A stretch of 64,000 nucleotides of DNA. It comes from a virus. The first letter of the stretch is position 1, and the number at the start of each line of letters is the position of its first letter. The stretch spans positions 1 to 64,000 of IMG/VR virus record IMGVR_UViG_3300010392_000400, one strand, 5' to 3'. This document shows, in pieces, positions 6,630 to 15,162 of this stretch. The notes under the pieces are model-generated. The model worked only from the letters and a program-made list of their open reading frames with translations, had not been told where the DNA came from and searched no databases. Position numbers and translations under genes: made by a program.

Positions 6630-9227
6630 TTACTTGGTTCCGTCTCTTCCTACTTTTCGCGCTTGGGCTGCAGCTTTCTTCATCTCTGTCGCAGCTTTTC
6701 TACGATCTCGAATATCTGCACTTAGCTCTTTCTTAGACTCACGGCGGTCTTGTCCTGCCTCCCTGACAAATATGCTTTTTTCACCCGATGCTAACTTAGC
6801 ACTTTCCTTGAGGAGATCAGCAGCAAGTTTCTCTTCGTCTAGGTCGAGTTTACGCTGAGCTTCCCCGGCTTTTGTTTGGTCACGCTCCATGTCGTTGAGG
6901 AGTGCAAGGAGTTTCAATCTGAATTCCCTATCTCCTTCGAGCATTTCACGTTGCTCTTTCATACGATCTGTCTCGGCTTCCATGAGCTCTGCCTTGGCGA
7001 TCATGCCAGCAGGACCACCTTCAGCTTTTTCTTGGGCCATCATTTGGTTAGTCTGAGCAACTTGCTGGGCCGCTTGCGCCAAGAGCATCTCTTGTGTCTT
7101 GGGATCAGTGGCAGCACCTGTGACTTGCACGGTTTGTTGACCTTGCTGACCCTGCTGACCTTGGGCTTGAAGTTGTGCTTGGACCTTCTCCTGGAACGAC
7201 ATGATTTGATGTTCTTGGATATTGGCTTGAAGGGCTGGCATAATTTGAGGGAACATGCCCGAACCCCCTTGTGTTGGGTCTTGCATCCACGCCATTTTGA
7301 ACCCAACGTGCGCTTCGTGTGCCTGCCCCGGAAACGCCTTAATAGGTTGACCTTGTTGTGCTGCAAGGACATCTTCCATAGGACCGAGGGGGGTGGCTAC
7401 CGGAGGGGGCAGAAGGAACTCGTCGATATCGTCTACGCCGAGAGCTAAGTAGAAATCTTTGTAAACCTCACGTTTGTTGTGTATCTCCGGGGCTTGTAGA
7501 GCCGCTTGGAGCTTGCTTTGCGCAAGGGAAATCCTGTGGGCTTGGGACGTAATGTTAGGGTCCGAAGCTGGAATAACGTCCACAGTCCGTGGGTCATAGT
7601 CTCTTCTAAGCACTTCACGGACACCACCAGGAACATCAAAGGGGTACTTCTCGTCGAGGAACTCGAAGTTAAGTCTAGCGAGAATCTTAAGTTCTTTGCC
7701 TTGTGACCTGTGGCATCTCTTGTGGATAGCTGAAAAGAACTTTACAGATGCTTCCAAGAGTGCCATTGTGGTCCCTACGGGGCCATAGTTAGAGCTGTCT
7801 TGGATCACCTGCTCTGTAGAGTCCGCGAACTTTTGGGAGGCCCCCGTGAGGTACTCTAGGAGTTGGTACAACGTAGCCGAAGGTTCTTTGAACGGCAAGG
7901 GCATAAGGGATTTCTGAATGTCTTGGTTCTGTGTGTTAACCTCACGAAACTCACCCATGCCAATGGGTTCGTCCGGGGTGTCCATCTTGACCCCCTTGGC
8001 TTTAAACCCACCTTGAAGGTTAGCGTACTGACCAGCATCTACGAGAGACCGAAGGACTACCGTAAGGGTCTTCTGCATATCCCCGAGAAGGTGAATAAGT
8101 CCAAGTCCGTGGAACCCGAATCCAGGTACGTATTTGTAGTGGGAGAACCACTGGCTCATCTGTGCTTTTGGGTCAGACTCCGACCAGTTACGACGAACGC
8201 TTAGAAGGCTCTGTGACTCAAGGTCTACCGTGAGAACGTAAGGACGGATAAGACCTCCGTCGATCCCTGCAGGAAGAGCCATGTAAACGTGCTGTTCGTA
8301 CAAAGTGTGAATGCGGTTAGAAGGTACCGAGTGCGTAGGGTCATCTCCTATCACAGTGTTCTCGGCGTCTATAACTTGCTGAAGCCCTAGTCCCGTGCCA
8401 CCCTCAGAACTGAAGAACCCTTTTGGTTCCAGGTACACGAGGGCGTTGATATCCTTTTGAAGTTGATTTGGTGTTTTCTCTATGATGTGTGTGTAGCGTT
8501 CCGCCGTCTCTAGGGACTTGGCGTTCTCTGCTACTACGAACTGGTCAACGTGGACAAATTCCGCAACTGGGCGGTCCATCGTTTGGTCCCAGTACATCTT
8601 CTTAAACGCAGAGCCGTACAAAGGAAGGTGAAACCCTAGCTTGTCCATCTCGTCTGCGTACTCTGGCATCTCGTGTGTGACTTGGTAGTTCATGTGCGTC
8701 TGTACACGAGTAGCTTGCTCTGTCTTTTCGTCAGAGCTCTTTCCGATAACTTGTGTCCGTACAGGCCCTTTTGCTGGGAGCATCTCTGCTGTAAATTTAC
8801 TTTGGAACTTAACAGCGGACTCCAGGAGAAGAGGGTGCGTAGCAGTACACATACCATCAGAGTGTTTTCCGAGGTTTGTTACTGCCATGTCTGGGTCCAG
8901 CCCAAGTGATTTGACTCCTTCAGCTAGGGCAAATTTCCACTCTTCTTTTGACTCTTCGTCTGCTTCTAAGTTGTCAATAACCTCTAGGGCTAGTTCGTCA
9001 AGATCACGGTCTTCCTCAAAGTAATATATGAGGTTTTCGTAGTGACCCCCTTCTTGGAACGCATCTGGTTCCATCTCTTCCATGTAGTCCGTGTCGGCAA
9101 GCTCTACTTCGAGACCTCCGTCGGCCATTGGAGTCACACCTTGGTTCATAGGGGTGCCCGGCTGTTGGCTGGGCATTCCTGGGATCATAGGTACTGGGGC
9201 TGTTGGTTGCTGTGGGGGTAGGGCCAC
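6630..9227 (-). CDS. Portal protein (P22 gp1-type)
   Basis: This 865-aa protein has the length and layout of large podoviral portals. It has a Pro/Gln/Met-rich N-terminal tail, an acidic segment, a long mixed core including PLYGSAFKKMYWDQ and a WFSHYKYVPGFGFHGLGLIHLLGD block (landmark: YKYVPGFGFHGLG), and a C-terminal third that is a Gln-rich then highly charged coiled coil. The core block matches the wing-to-stem region of P22-like portals. It would form the 12-mer at the capsid vertex and dock TerL. An MADGG motif near residue 32 resembles the DGG motif of other virion proteins here. Confidence 0.85.
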   Translation of the reverse strand: MALPPQQPTAPVPMIPGMPSQQPGTPMNQGVTPMADGGLEVELADTDYMEEMEPDAFQEGGHYENLIYYFEEDRDLDELALEVIDNLEADEESKEEWKFALAEGVKSLGLDPDMAVTNLGKHSDGMCTATHPLLLESAVKFQSKFTAEMLPAKGPVRTQVIGKSSDEKTEQATRVQTHMNYQVTHEMPEYADEMDKLGFHLPLYGSAFKKMYWDQTMDRPVAEFVHVDQFVVAENAKSLETAERYTHIIEKTPNQLQKDINALVYLEPKGFFSSEGGTGLGLQQVIDAENTVIGDDPTHSVPSNRIHTLYEQHVYMALPAGIDGGLIRPYVLTVDLESQSLLSVRRNWSESDPKAQMSQWFSHYKYVPGFGFHGLGLIHLLGDMQKTLTVVLRSLVDAGQYANLQGGFKAKGVKMDTPDEPIGMGEFREVNTQNQDIQKSLMPLPFKEPSATLYQLLEYLTGASQKFADSTEQVIQDSSNYGPVGTTMALLEASVKFFSAIHKRCHRSQGKELKILARLNFEFLDEKYPFDVPGGVREVLRRDYDPRTVDVIPASDPNITSQAHRISLAQSKLQAALQAPEIHNKREVYKDFYLALGVDDIDEFLLPPPVATPLGPMEDVLAAQQGQPIKAFPGQAHEAHVGFKMAWMQDPTQGGSGMFPQIMPALQANIQEHQIMSFQEKVQAQLQAQGQQGQQGQQTVQVTGAATDPKTQEMLLAQAAQQVAQTNQMMAQEKAEGGPAGMIAKAELMEAETDRMKEQREMLEGDREFRLKLLALLNDMERDQTKAGEAQRKLDLDEEKLAADLLKESAKLASGEKSIFVREAGQDRRESKKELSADIRDRRKAATEMKKAAAQARKVGRDGTK

Positions 9228-9230
9228 GTA

Positions 9231-10907
9231 TTATCCTCTTGGGTTGACCAAGTTCCAGTATGTAACTCGTTTGTTCGGAACTCTGTCATCTTCGTCTTCG
9301 TCATCCTCGGGGTATTCCGAGTGCGAAACGGAGTAAATATCTCTAAGCCAAAGTATAGCTTGCGTAAAGGTGTCTGTCAAGTCGTCGTGCTCTGCATACG
9401 GGAACTGAAGTATCTCTTCGAGGAACTCATCCACAAAAGGTCTCCATTCGATCTCTTCTTCGGTGAGTTTCTTGGCAGGAAGCCAAATACGACCTGCTCT
9501 GCAGAACGGAGTAATGGCGTGGGCGCGAGATACTTTGTCTTTGTCTGGGACGTACTCCACGATTGGGAGGTCCCTGCGACGCATTTCTTGGATAAGGGAC
9601 ATCCCCGACCCTTTCTTCTCTACCAACAAGGTGTCTGGCTCATAGATATCGTTGACTTCCTGGACTTTTTGGCACAGCGTAGGAAAATCCCACCGCCCTT
9701 TTCCAGACTCTAGCAAAATAGCGTTGGATATCATGATTTCTCGTCCGTCCAGGTTTGTCTCTACGCTTTTGAACACCCCCCAAACAGAGTACGCTGAGTA
9801 ATCCGCGCTTTCCCTTGTGCTGAAGGCTGTGTCCACAGACATAATGATGTGATCTGCTAAAGGTGGTTCAGGGTCCAACCAAGGTTTAAACTCGGATTCC
9901 TTGAAAATAGACCCTTCTTCAGGAATAGGACTTTGCATGTACAAAGCTGCCCACTCCGCAGCAGTCAAGGTAGCGTCGTCCTTCTTCGCACTAAGGGCTT
10001 CGTCTGACCACATCTCAGGCCAGAAAGAGTGCCCCTCTGGGAGGTCCAAGAGCTTTGAAGACTCCTTGTCGAGGAACGCTGGGAACGATGTCACTTCCCA
10101 AGGTTGGCTGGATTCTACGTCTGCTTTGAGAAGGTACCCGCTAAGATCATCAATGTGCCACCGTGTGTTGACGATGACTTCAGAGGCTCCACTCAGGAGC
10201 CGTGTTCTCAGGCCCGAGCCGTACCACCTGTTAATCTTTGGCCGTTCTGTGTCACTCTTGGCGGTTTGTTCGTCAAGGGCATCATCACAAATACTTATGT
10301 GAGCCCTACGGCCTGCGATCTTACCACCCACCCCGGTACAGTAGTACATACCCCCTTTGTTTGTCCACCAACGTCCCGCTGCCTTAACGTCAGCACGGAT
10401 GTGGATATTGGGGAAAATCTGAGAGTACTCTGCTGTGCTCATAAGGTCTCTGATTTGCCGACCCATGTTATCTTGTGCAAAGTCTGTAGAGTGGCCTAGG
10501 TGGAGAATGTTCCACTTCGGGTGCCGCCCAAGAACCCAGGTTACAAACATATTGAGAATCTTGGATTTCATAGAACCTGGAGGCATGAAAAGTTGCCACC
10601 GGGCCCCAAACAGAGTTTCTTTGTTTTTGGACTCTTTACGTTTTAGGATGTTTGTACTTTGGGCGGTTCTTTGCTCAATCTTTTGGAGCTTTCGTGCCAT
10701 GTACTGAATGTGCTTTCCGTCGATAAACCCTTCAGGGAGTATCTCTGGAGCCATAAGCTCTACATAAGTGGGAAAGTGGACACGAGCCTTCTCAATAAGG
10801 ACAGATTGGATAAATATGGAAGCCTTCTGCTTCTCTTGGTACGTAAGGGTATCCCAGGAACTCTTAAGTTCCTCAACTACCTCTCGTTTCTTAAGCTCTA
10901 AGTCCAT
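9231..10907 (-). CDS. Terminase large subunit
   Basis: A 558-aa ATPase-nuclease for DNA packaging. The Walker A-like segment is MPPGSMKSK near residue 112. Walker B is ISICDDALDE near 207. The RNase H-like nuclease acidic residues lie in SVDTAF near 356, LVEKKGSG near 430 and EHDDLTD near 507. It is encoded 4 bp upstream of the portal gene and transcribed from a strong candidate promoter at 11087-11115. The Walker A has Met at a position usually occupied by Gly/Ala/Gly-Lys neighbours (PPGxxKS form), a form seen in some marine-phage terminases. Confidence 0.9.
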   Translation of the reverse strand: MDLELKKREVVEELKSSWDTLTYQEKQKASIFIQSVLIEKARVHFPTYVELMAPEILPEGFIDGKHIQYMARKLQKIEQRTAQSTNILKRKESKNKETLFGARWQLFMPPGSMKSKILNMFVTWVLGRHPKWNILHLGHSTDFAQDNMGRQIRDLMSTAEYSQIFPNIHIRADVKAAGRWWTNKGGMYYCTGVGGKIAGRRAHISICDDALDEQTAKSDTERPKINRWYGSGLRTRLLSGASEVIVNTRWHIDDLSGYLLKADVESSQPWEVTSFPAFLDKESSKLLDLPEGHSFWPEMWSDEALSAKKDDATLTAAEWAALYMQSPIPEEGSIFKESEFKPWLDPEPPLADHIIMSVDTAFSTRESADYSAYSVWGVFKSVETNLDGREIMISNAILLESGKGRWDFPTLCQKVQEVNDIYEPDTLLVEKKGSGMSLIQEMRRRDLPIVEYVPDKDKVSRAHAITPFCRAGRIWLPAKKLTEEEIEWRPFVDEFLEEILQFPYAEHDDLTDTFTQAILWLRDIYSVSHSEYPEDDEDEDDRVPNKRVTYWNLVNPRG

Positions 10908-11176
10908 CTATCGTTCTATCCTAGGAATACTTAGTATTCCTTCGTAAGGAATTCCTAAGAACCCCTAGGGGGTCCTTAGTGTTCCTTCGTAGTACCTTCT
11001 AGGGAGGTTAAGGACTTAGATATTCCTTGGAACTCCTTAGGGGGTACCTTAGGAATTCCTAGGAACCCCTCGGGCCTAAGACCCTTAGTATAACCTAGGA
11101 ATTCCTAGGTGTCAACCCCTAGCGTAACTAGGGCGCGATCCTCCCCCTCTTCGAGGGGTAATACACTAGGGAATCT
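10908..11176. other. CCTAGG-rich intergenic region between terminase genes
   Basis: This 269-bp gap has no credible ORF. It is packed with short palindromes and near-palindromes: CCTAGG, GGAATTCC, TTCCTTAGGAA and AACCCCTAGGGGG-like. It contains a promoter (11087-11115) and a 6-bp hairpin CCCCTC-TTC-GAGGGG at 11144-11158 just past the small terminase stop. The same vocabulary recurs at 13045-13250, 15932-16195 and 46221-46334. Confidence 0.7.
11087..11115 (-). promoter_or_regulatory. Strong sigma70-type promoter for the large terminase operon
   Basis: On the minus strand, TTGACA (11110-11115) and TATACT (11087-11092) are separated by exactly 17 bp. The spacer is CCTAGGAATTCCTAGGT, a 16-bp perfect palindrome plus one base. 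The -35 is a full consensus match and the -10 matches 5 of 6. It points at the large terminase and all downstream late genes. Confidence 0.8.
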
Positions 11177-11803
11177 CTAAGCGTCATACTCTCTTGGGTC
11201 ATCCTTGGTACCTTCTCTAAGGCGAGACTTGTTTAACAAAGTCATCATAGCCTTAGTCTCATCGTCTACGTCTACGGTAGCGTCTTTCTCAGCGTCCATG
11301 AACTCCTGAGCCTTTGAGGCTATCTGAGAGTCTACCTTAGCAGTAGTAAATAACCCCATTGATTTACCAAGGAGTTCTGAGGCCTTGTTAGCTTGGGCGA
11401 AGTCCTTGGATTTCATAGCACTCTGGAACACTTCTCTAAGGTTCGATATGACTTCGTTCTTACTCAGGGCAGCAGATTGTATCCTACGGGCCATGCCATA
11501 AGCCAAAGCCTTCTGTACTGCGGGTATCTTCCGAGTATTCCACGCTACTTGGTCCAAGCTCTTCGCAGTAGACCCAGCTACCCTGGCTGCTTCTGCCCAA
11601 GAGTCCGTGGTAAACGAAGCTTCTACAAACCTCCGTTGGAAGACCGTAAGAGCTGTCATAGCAGTCCTAAAGTCCCCTTCTTCGTCCTCTCTCCAGTTCC
11701 CGTACCCGTTAGTAGGTTCTCCGGGGTGCTTTCTACCAGAGGGGGTATTTTCTTCAGATAAATCCTCCATAGGGTCTCTATCTTCGTGTGTGTCTTCGTT
11801 CAT
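11177..11803 (-). CDS. Terminase small subunit candidate
   Basis: A 208-aa protein encoded directly upstream of the large terminase. It has an acidic N-terminus and then a helix-turn-helix-like segment (LTVFQRRFVEASFTTDSWAEAARVAG, landmark FTTDSWAEAARVAGS) typical of the DNA-binding domain of small terminases. A helical middle follows (NEVISNLREVFQSAMKSKDFAQANKASELLGKSMGLF, landmark KASELLGKSMGLF). The segment on re-used pattern 'A..LLGK.MGLF' is common in small terminases. A GGAGA site lies 7-8 nt before ATG 11803. Confidence 0.75.
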   Translation of the reverse strand: MNEDTHEDRDPMEDLSEENTPSGRKHPGEPTNGYGNWREDEEGDFRTAMTALTVFQRRFVEASFTTDSWAEAARVAGSTAKSLDQVAWNTRKIPAVQKALAYGMARRIQSAALSKNEVISNLREVFQSAMKSKDFAQANKASELLGKSMGLFTTAKVDSQIASKAQEFMDAEKDATVDVDDETKAMMTLLNKSRLREGTKDDPREYDA

Positions 11804-12388
11804 CCTTATATCTCCTTTTCTCAGTGTACTAGAGGTTAAAGGTACTTGGGGCCCCTAGAAAAACTGTAAACCTAAATCTGCATGTACTATAACACAGGGC
11901 CTTAGAACGGCACCAGAGGACCCCTATGGGACCCCTATGGGACCCTCTTAGAAAAATCAAAAGTAAAAAAGTTTACAATAGGGACTCCAAGTAAAATAGG
12001 GGTCCCAAAGAAAAATCCCAAGAAAAAATGTAAGGGTTCCTAAGGAAAAAATCAAATGTGAGTGTGGGGTATGTTACTATAAATAAGAAAACAGGGCCCC
12101 TTTTTCCACCCCCCATGCTTGCATAGAGCCCCTAGGTGTCCCCTAGGTAGTGCAAAGGGACCTTGACCCCAAGGAAAGATGACACGGCGTCACCTTTGAG
12201 AGAAGGGGTAGCTGAGGGGTGACACCCCGAGACCTAGGACCATAGTCCCATAAGTGTAGGATTGTATTCCCAGGATATGCCACGATATCACCTTAGTCTT
12301 GCCTTGTTCTTGCCATAGTCTATTCCCATGTTCACTAGGCATGAAGGTCAGATCATCGTGATCGCCCCTAAGTAGAAAGGAATATGAC
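11804..12388. other. Divergent AT-rich region, candidate origin or early promoter zone
   Basis: This 585-bp region separates the minus-strand late genes from the plus-strand early genes and holds no credible ORF. Repeated A-tracts (GAAAAATC, GTAAAAAAG, GAAAAATCCC, GAAAAAATG, GGAAAAAATC) recur at about helical spacing between 11945 and 12060, which predicts bent DNA. A tandem ACCCCTATGGG repeat lies at 11918-11943. TATAAATA occurs at 12078. A copy of CCTTAGTCTTGCCTT lies at 12291-12305 and recurs at 13230-13244. No promoter here is convincing. Confidence 0.5.
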
Positions 12389-12649
12389 ATGTCCATCAAG
12401 TACGCTTATGCTGTGCAAGGGAGTGAAGATGGTCTCTTGGCCGCGTTCACTAGTGCTCCCAAGGCGGTTAAGTTCGCCCGCGAGTACGTGCTCCAGAGCG
12501 GGAGTAACGAGGGCAATGAAGCCCCGCGCCTCACTCAAACACCCTTCCGCTATTGCCACGAATTGTCTATGTGGTTTACAGCTACAGTTACAGTAGAGGG
12601 CTTTGACACTAACGTATCTGCTAAAGTTACTAAGTTACCCCTAGAATAG
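12389..12649 (+). CDS. Small early protein
   Basis: An 86-aa protein from ATG 12389, with AAAGGAA about 8 nt upstream. Composition is ordinary globular (AFTSAPKAVKFAREYVLQSG; CHELSMWFTATVTVEGFDTNV). It is the first gene of the plus-strand region, where host-takeover genes are usual. No recognised domain. Confidence 0.65.
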   Translation: MSIKYAYAVQGSEDGLLAAFTSAPKAVKFAREYVLQSGSNEGNEAPRLTQTPFRYCHELSMWFTATVTVEGFDTNVSAKVTKLPLE

Positions 12650-12663
12650 AAAGGACTAATCCC

Positions 12664-13044
12664 ATGCCAAGTTCTCGCCAAGTACTAAGGAATATCCCTA
12701 GCGTATCCCTTGTTTCGTATGCTGAAGGGAACGCCAAAGTTCAACAGCCTAAGCCCTTAGCTCAAGAGCCTAAGGACACTAAGAAGGCTTTGCCTTCCAA
12801 AGCTGCAAAGTCTGGCTTTGCCCAATGGGTTGAGCAACTCAAAGGCCCTACTAAGAACGGCAAGCCCGTCACCCTTAGCCCCCTTGTGCATAAGGATACC
12901 TTTGCCAAGTATATAGCTTTGGCCAATGACCCAGAGTATTGCCAAGGGTCCAAAGCTCGCGCCAAGTATCAGCAAGAGCCTAGGCTTCTACCTTCCTTCG
13001 ATCCCGAAGGCAAAGCAACGTGTTCCCGTTGGGCAAAGAACTAG
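12664..13044 (+). CDS. Basic small early protein
   Basis: A 126-aa Lys-rich protein with AAAGGACTA upstream of ATG 12664. It has a Pro/Gln/Lys-rich low-complexity N-terminal half and a more ordered C-terminal half (GFAQWVEQLKGPTKNGK; HKDTFAKYIALANDPEYC). It follows the 12389 gene by 14 bp and is followed by twin terminator hairpins, so the pair is probably one transcript. Basic charge suggests nucleic-acid or host-factor binding, but this is a guess. Confidence 0.65.
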   Translation: MPSSRQVLRNIPSVSLVSYAEGNAKVQQPKPLAQEPKDTKKALPSKAAKSGFAQWVEQLKGPTKNGKPVTLSPLVHKDTFAKYIALANDPEYCQGSKARAKYQQEPRLLPSFDPEGKATCSRWAKN

Positions 13045-13055
13045 CATAGACCCTT

Positions 13056-13087
13056 AGAGCCCCCTAGGCCATCCCTAGGGGGCTTTG
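13056..13087 (+). terminator. Terminator hairpin, copy 1 of an exact 32-bp repeat
   Basis: An 11-bp perfect stem (AGCCCCCTAGG with CCTAGGGGGCT) and a 5-nt loop, followed by TTGTCTTAT. The 32 bp are repeated without change 78 bp downstream. It closes the two-gene early unit 12389-13044. Confidence 0.75.
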
Positions 13088-13133
13088 TCTTATCTAAGCC
13101 CCCTAGTACCAGAGACTAGCTAAGGGCCATCAC

Positions 13134-13165
13134 AGAGCCCCCTAGGCCATCCCTAGGGGGCTTTG
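13134..13165 (+). terminator. Terminator hairpin, copy 2 of an exact 32-bp repeat
   Basis: Identical to 13056-13087, followed by TTGCTTTG. Two tandem, identical hairpins suggest a strong transcriptional barrier or RNA 3'-end protection. Confidence 0.7.
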
Positions 13166-13940
13166 CTTTGCCTAGTGTCCTAATGACCCAAGGGTACTTT
13201 AGAGCTATTCCAGGTTTGCCTTAATGATACCTTAGTCTTGCCTTACTTATGCCACAAGTATGTGCTAGGTCCCTTGTGCCTTAGTTCTGACATGGTATTG
13301 CCTTGGAATAGTCTTAATTCATTCCTTGAATAACCTTAGGACCATTACCATTTAGATAGTGTCCCAAGGGGGACAAGTCGAACCCCAAGGGACAGCGGAA
13401 GGCCCGGTTAACCGCTTACAAAATTACCGAGCCAGTACAAGGGTTACTTAGTATGACCGAGCTTTCTTACGGGTTGGCATAAGGCTAGTCTAATGGGAAC
13501 GGCAAGGCTCTGGCTAAGGCGAAAGCTAAGGCTAATATGCTAGTGACTAGGGACACCTAGGCCTTAGGAAACTAAGGCATTTTGGCACTAGGTCCCGAAA
13601 CATGGATGCGGACATAATGTCCTAAGAGGCACCAAGTGTGTGCCTTATGGACAAGGCTCCCCCCTTGTGCTTTGGCCTATCGGCCTAAAGGAATTCCCAA
13701 GGGACCTAATCCCCCCTTGAGTTCCTTTAGAAGGATAAAGTCTCTTAGGTATCTCCTACAGGGACTAGGCTAAGGATGTCCCCTCTAATACCCCTAGAAA
13801 ATAACCATAAAAAGAGCACAAGGCACAACCCTTAGACCTAGTCCCCGTCGGGGATATCTAAGGATATTCCCAAGGCGGCAACAGTTTGACCCACGGAATA
13901 ACCTTTGGGTTGGGCGTTGCCACACCAGGCGGAGGATATT
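13166..13940. other. Long noncoding region dense in hairpins
   Basis: About 775 bp without a credible ORF. Visible structures: GCCTTAG-GAAA-CTAAGGC with a GNRA tetraloop then ATTTT (13561-13578); AGGCAC/GTGCCT (near 13627-13645); and a nested pair with outer CTAAAGGAA/TTCCTTTAG (13685-13693 and 13722-13730) and inner CAAGGG/CCCTTG (13698-13703 and 13714-13719). GCGG...CCGC surrounds GGTTAACC near 13394-13414. The segment 13360-13560 has phase-free codon statistics and stops in all plus frames. It may hold one or more small RNAs or a replication signal. Confidence 0.5.
13561..13583 (+). terminator. GNRA-loop hairpin, probable terminator
   Basis: A perfect 7-bp stem GCCTTAG/CTAAGGC with a GAAA tetraloop, followed by ATTTTGG. 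It lies within noncoding DNA, so it probably ends a noncoding transcript from upstream. Confidence 0.55.
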
Positions 13941-14561
13941 ATGTCTGGAAATGTAGACCTTAACTTTGAGTTCTCGGGAAATCTGACCGATTGTGCCATG
14001 GACGCTGACACTTGGAACGTGTACACGCGGAAACTTGTGAATTCCCATAAGCGTATGCGGGCTTTGCAATACCAAGTGTCTCTCGCGGCGATAGCTCACT
14101 TCTATAACACTGGGGACAAGATTCGTCTTGACCAGATTAGTGAAGTGTTGAGTGATGCCACGGGTGCTGCGTTTCGTGTCTGGGCTTTAGCTGCGCTTGG
14201 GAGCATGGTTTCCTATTCGCGCAAGGAAAGCACGTTCACGGTGGCCAAAGGTTGGGCACAAAACAAGGACGAGTTAAATGCTAGTGTCCTTGAGCAACAT
14301 CCCTTGGACTTTGTAAAGGTGGAACGTGACCCTGAGGAGTATTCCCATGTGAATGTGGAAAATACCCTTAAGTCACTCATCAAGCGTACAAGTGGCGAAG
14401 TAGGCAAGAATTTCTATGTCTCCGATGAGGAGCAGGGGATTCTTGACGCAATTCGTCCAGCCTTGGAAGCTGCTCTCGATACCATTGAGACTACTGTGCA
14501 AACCCTTGCACCCACCGAGGAAGATAATGAGGATACTAGTGTAACCCAAATGGTTGCTTAG
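13941..14561 (+). CDS. Early hypothetical protein
   Basis: A 206-aa acidic protein. ATG 13941 has GGAGG 7 nt upstream and is preferred over an upstream TTG at 13905 that would read through noncoding-looking sequence. A helical N-terminal half includes MRALQYQVSLAAIAHFYNTG and LDQISEVLSDATGAAFRVWALAALG; the C-terminus is very acidic. No recognised domain. A terminator-like hairpin follows, so it may be a single-gene unit. Confidence 0.65.
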   Translation: MSGNVDLNFEFSGNLTDCAMDADTWNVYTRKLVNSHKRMRALQYQVSLAAIAHFYNTGDKIRLDQISEVLSDATGAAFRVWALAALGSMVSYSRKESTFTVAKGWAQNKDELNASVLEQHPLDFVKVERDPEEYSHVNVENTLKSLIKRTSGEVGKNFYVSDEEQGILDAIRPALEAALDTIETTVQTLAPTEEDNEDTSVTQMVA

Positions 14562-14586
14562 TATCTTCCTATGGCCTATGTAACTT

Positions 14587-14621
14587 AACCCAGGGGCACA
14601 CTCTACGTGTGTCCTTGGGTT
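14587..14621 (+). terminator. Long terminator-like hairpin
   Basis: Arms 14587-14601 and 14607-14621 pair over 15 positions, including two G-U pairs, around a 5-nt loop (TCTAC), followed by TATCC. It sits 25 bp after the 13941 gene. Confidence 0.75.
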
Positions 14622-14653
14622 TATCCTATGGATAGCTTTAGGAAGGAATTCCT

Positions 14654-14833
14654 ATGTCTCACCTTATCATCTCAGGTATTGTGACCTTCTGTATCTTCGT
14701 GTACCTGTTGTTTCTCATAGTGGGTTGGATTAGCTTCATGCACATGATGTATACATTTGTTAAGTTCTTGGTAAGAAAGTACCTAGTCATACAAAGGCAC
14801 AAGGAAGGAATTCCTATGTCTGACCTTAAGTAA
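14654..14833 (+). CDS. Small single-pass membrane protein
   Basis: A 59-aa protein with AAGGAATTCCT upstream of ATG 14654. Residues about 4-40 are strongly hydrophobic (LIISGIVTFCIFVYLLFLIV), followed by a basic C-terminal tail (VRKYLVIQRHKEG). One or two closely spaced membrane helices. Probably an inner-membrane early protein; function unknown. Confidence 0.6.
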   Translation: MSHLIISGIVTFCIFVYLLFLIVGWISFMHMMYTFVKFLVRKYLVIQRHKEGIPMSDLK

Positions 14834-14859
14834 GGAATCTCTTGAAGGAGCCTAGTATA

Positions 14860-15045
14860 ATGAAAGGTTTAAAGACAGTCTACGGACACCCTGTGCGTGA
14901 CCTAGAGAACGCAGTAATTGTGTCACACGAAGAAGCTCTTCGACTTTACAAAGTAGCTAAGGAAGGTGACAAAATCCGCGCTAGGTTCAATCTGAAACCT
15001 TGGATAAAAGAAGACTACGTGCCAGAGGAGTTCCGTGATGCCTGA
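14860..15045 (+). CDS. Small early protein
   Basis: A 61-aa protein starting at ATG 14860 with AAGGAG about 9 nt upstream (a TTG at 14842 is less likely). Charged and globular: VIVSHEEALRLYKVAKEGDKI. No recognised family. Confidence 0.55.
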   Translation: MKGLKTVYGHPVRDLENAVIVSHEEALRLYKVAKEGDKIRARFNLKPWIKEDYVPEEFRDA

Positions 15046-15162
15046 AGATCGTAATTAGAACGCCTTGTTCTCTGGCTCACGGACGAACCTAAACCATTGC
15101 GCCTTCCACCCCGCCCAAAAGAACAAAGGACTTAGCTTGACATTGTACCCTTAATATGTTAC

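Noticed and set aside
15137-15160. TTGACA at 15137-15142 as a promoter
   Set aside because: No acceptable -10 at 16-18 bp (TACGGG at 17); TATGTT and TATCTA are at wrong spacing, and a start here would lie inside the RNA stem.
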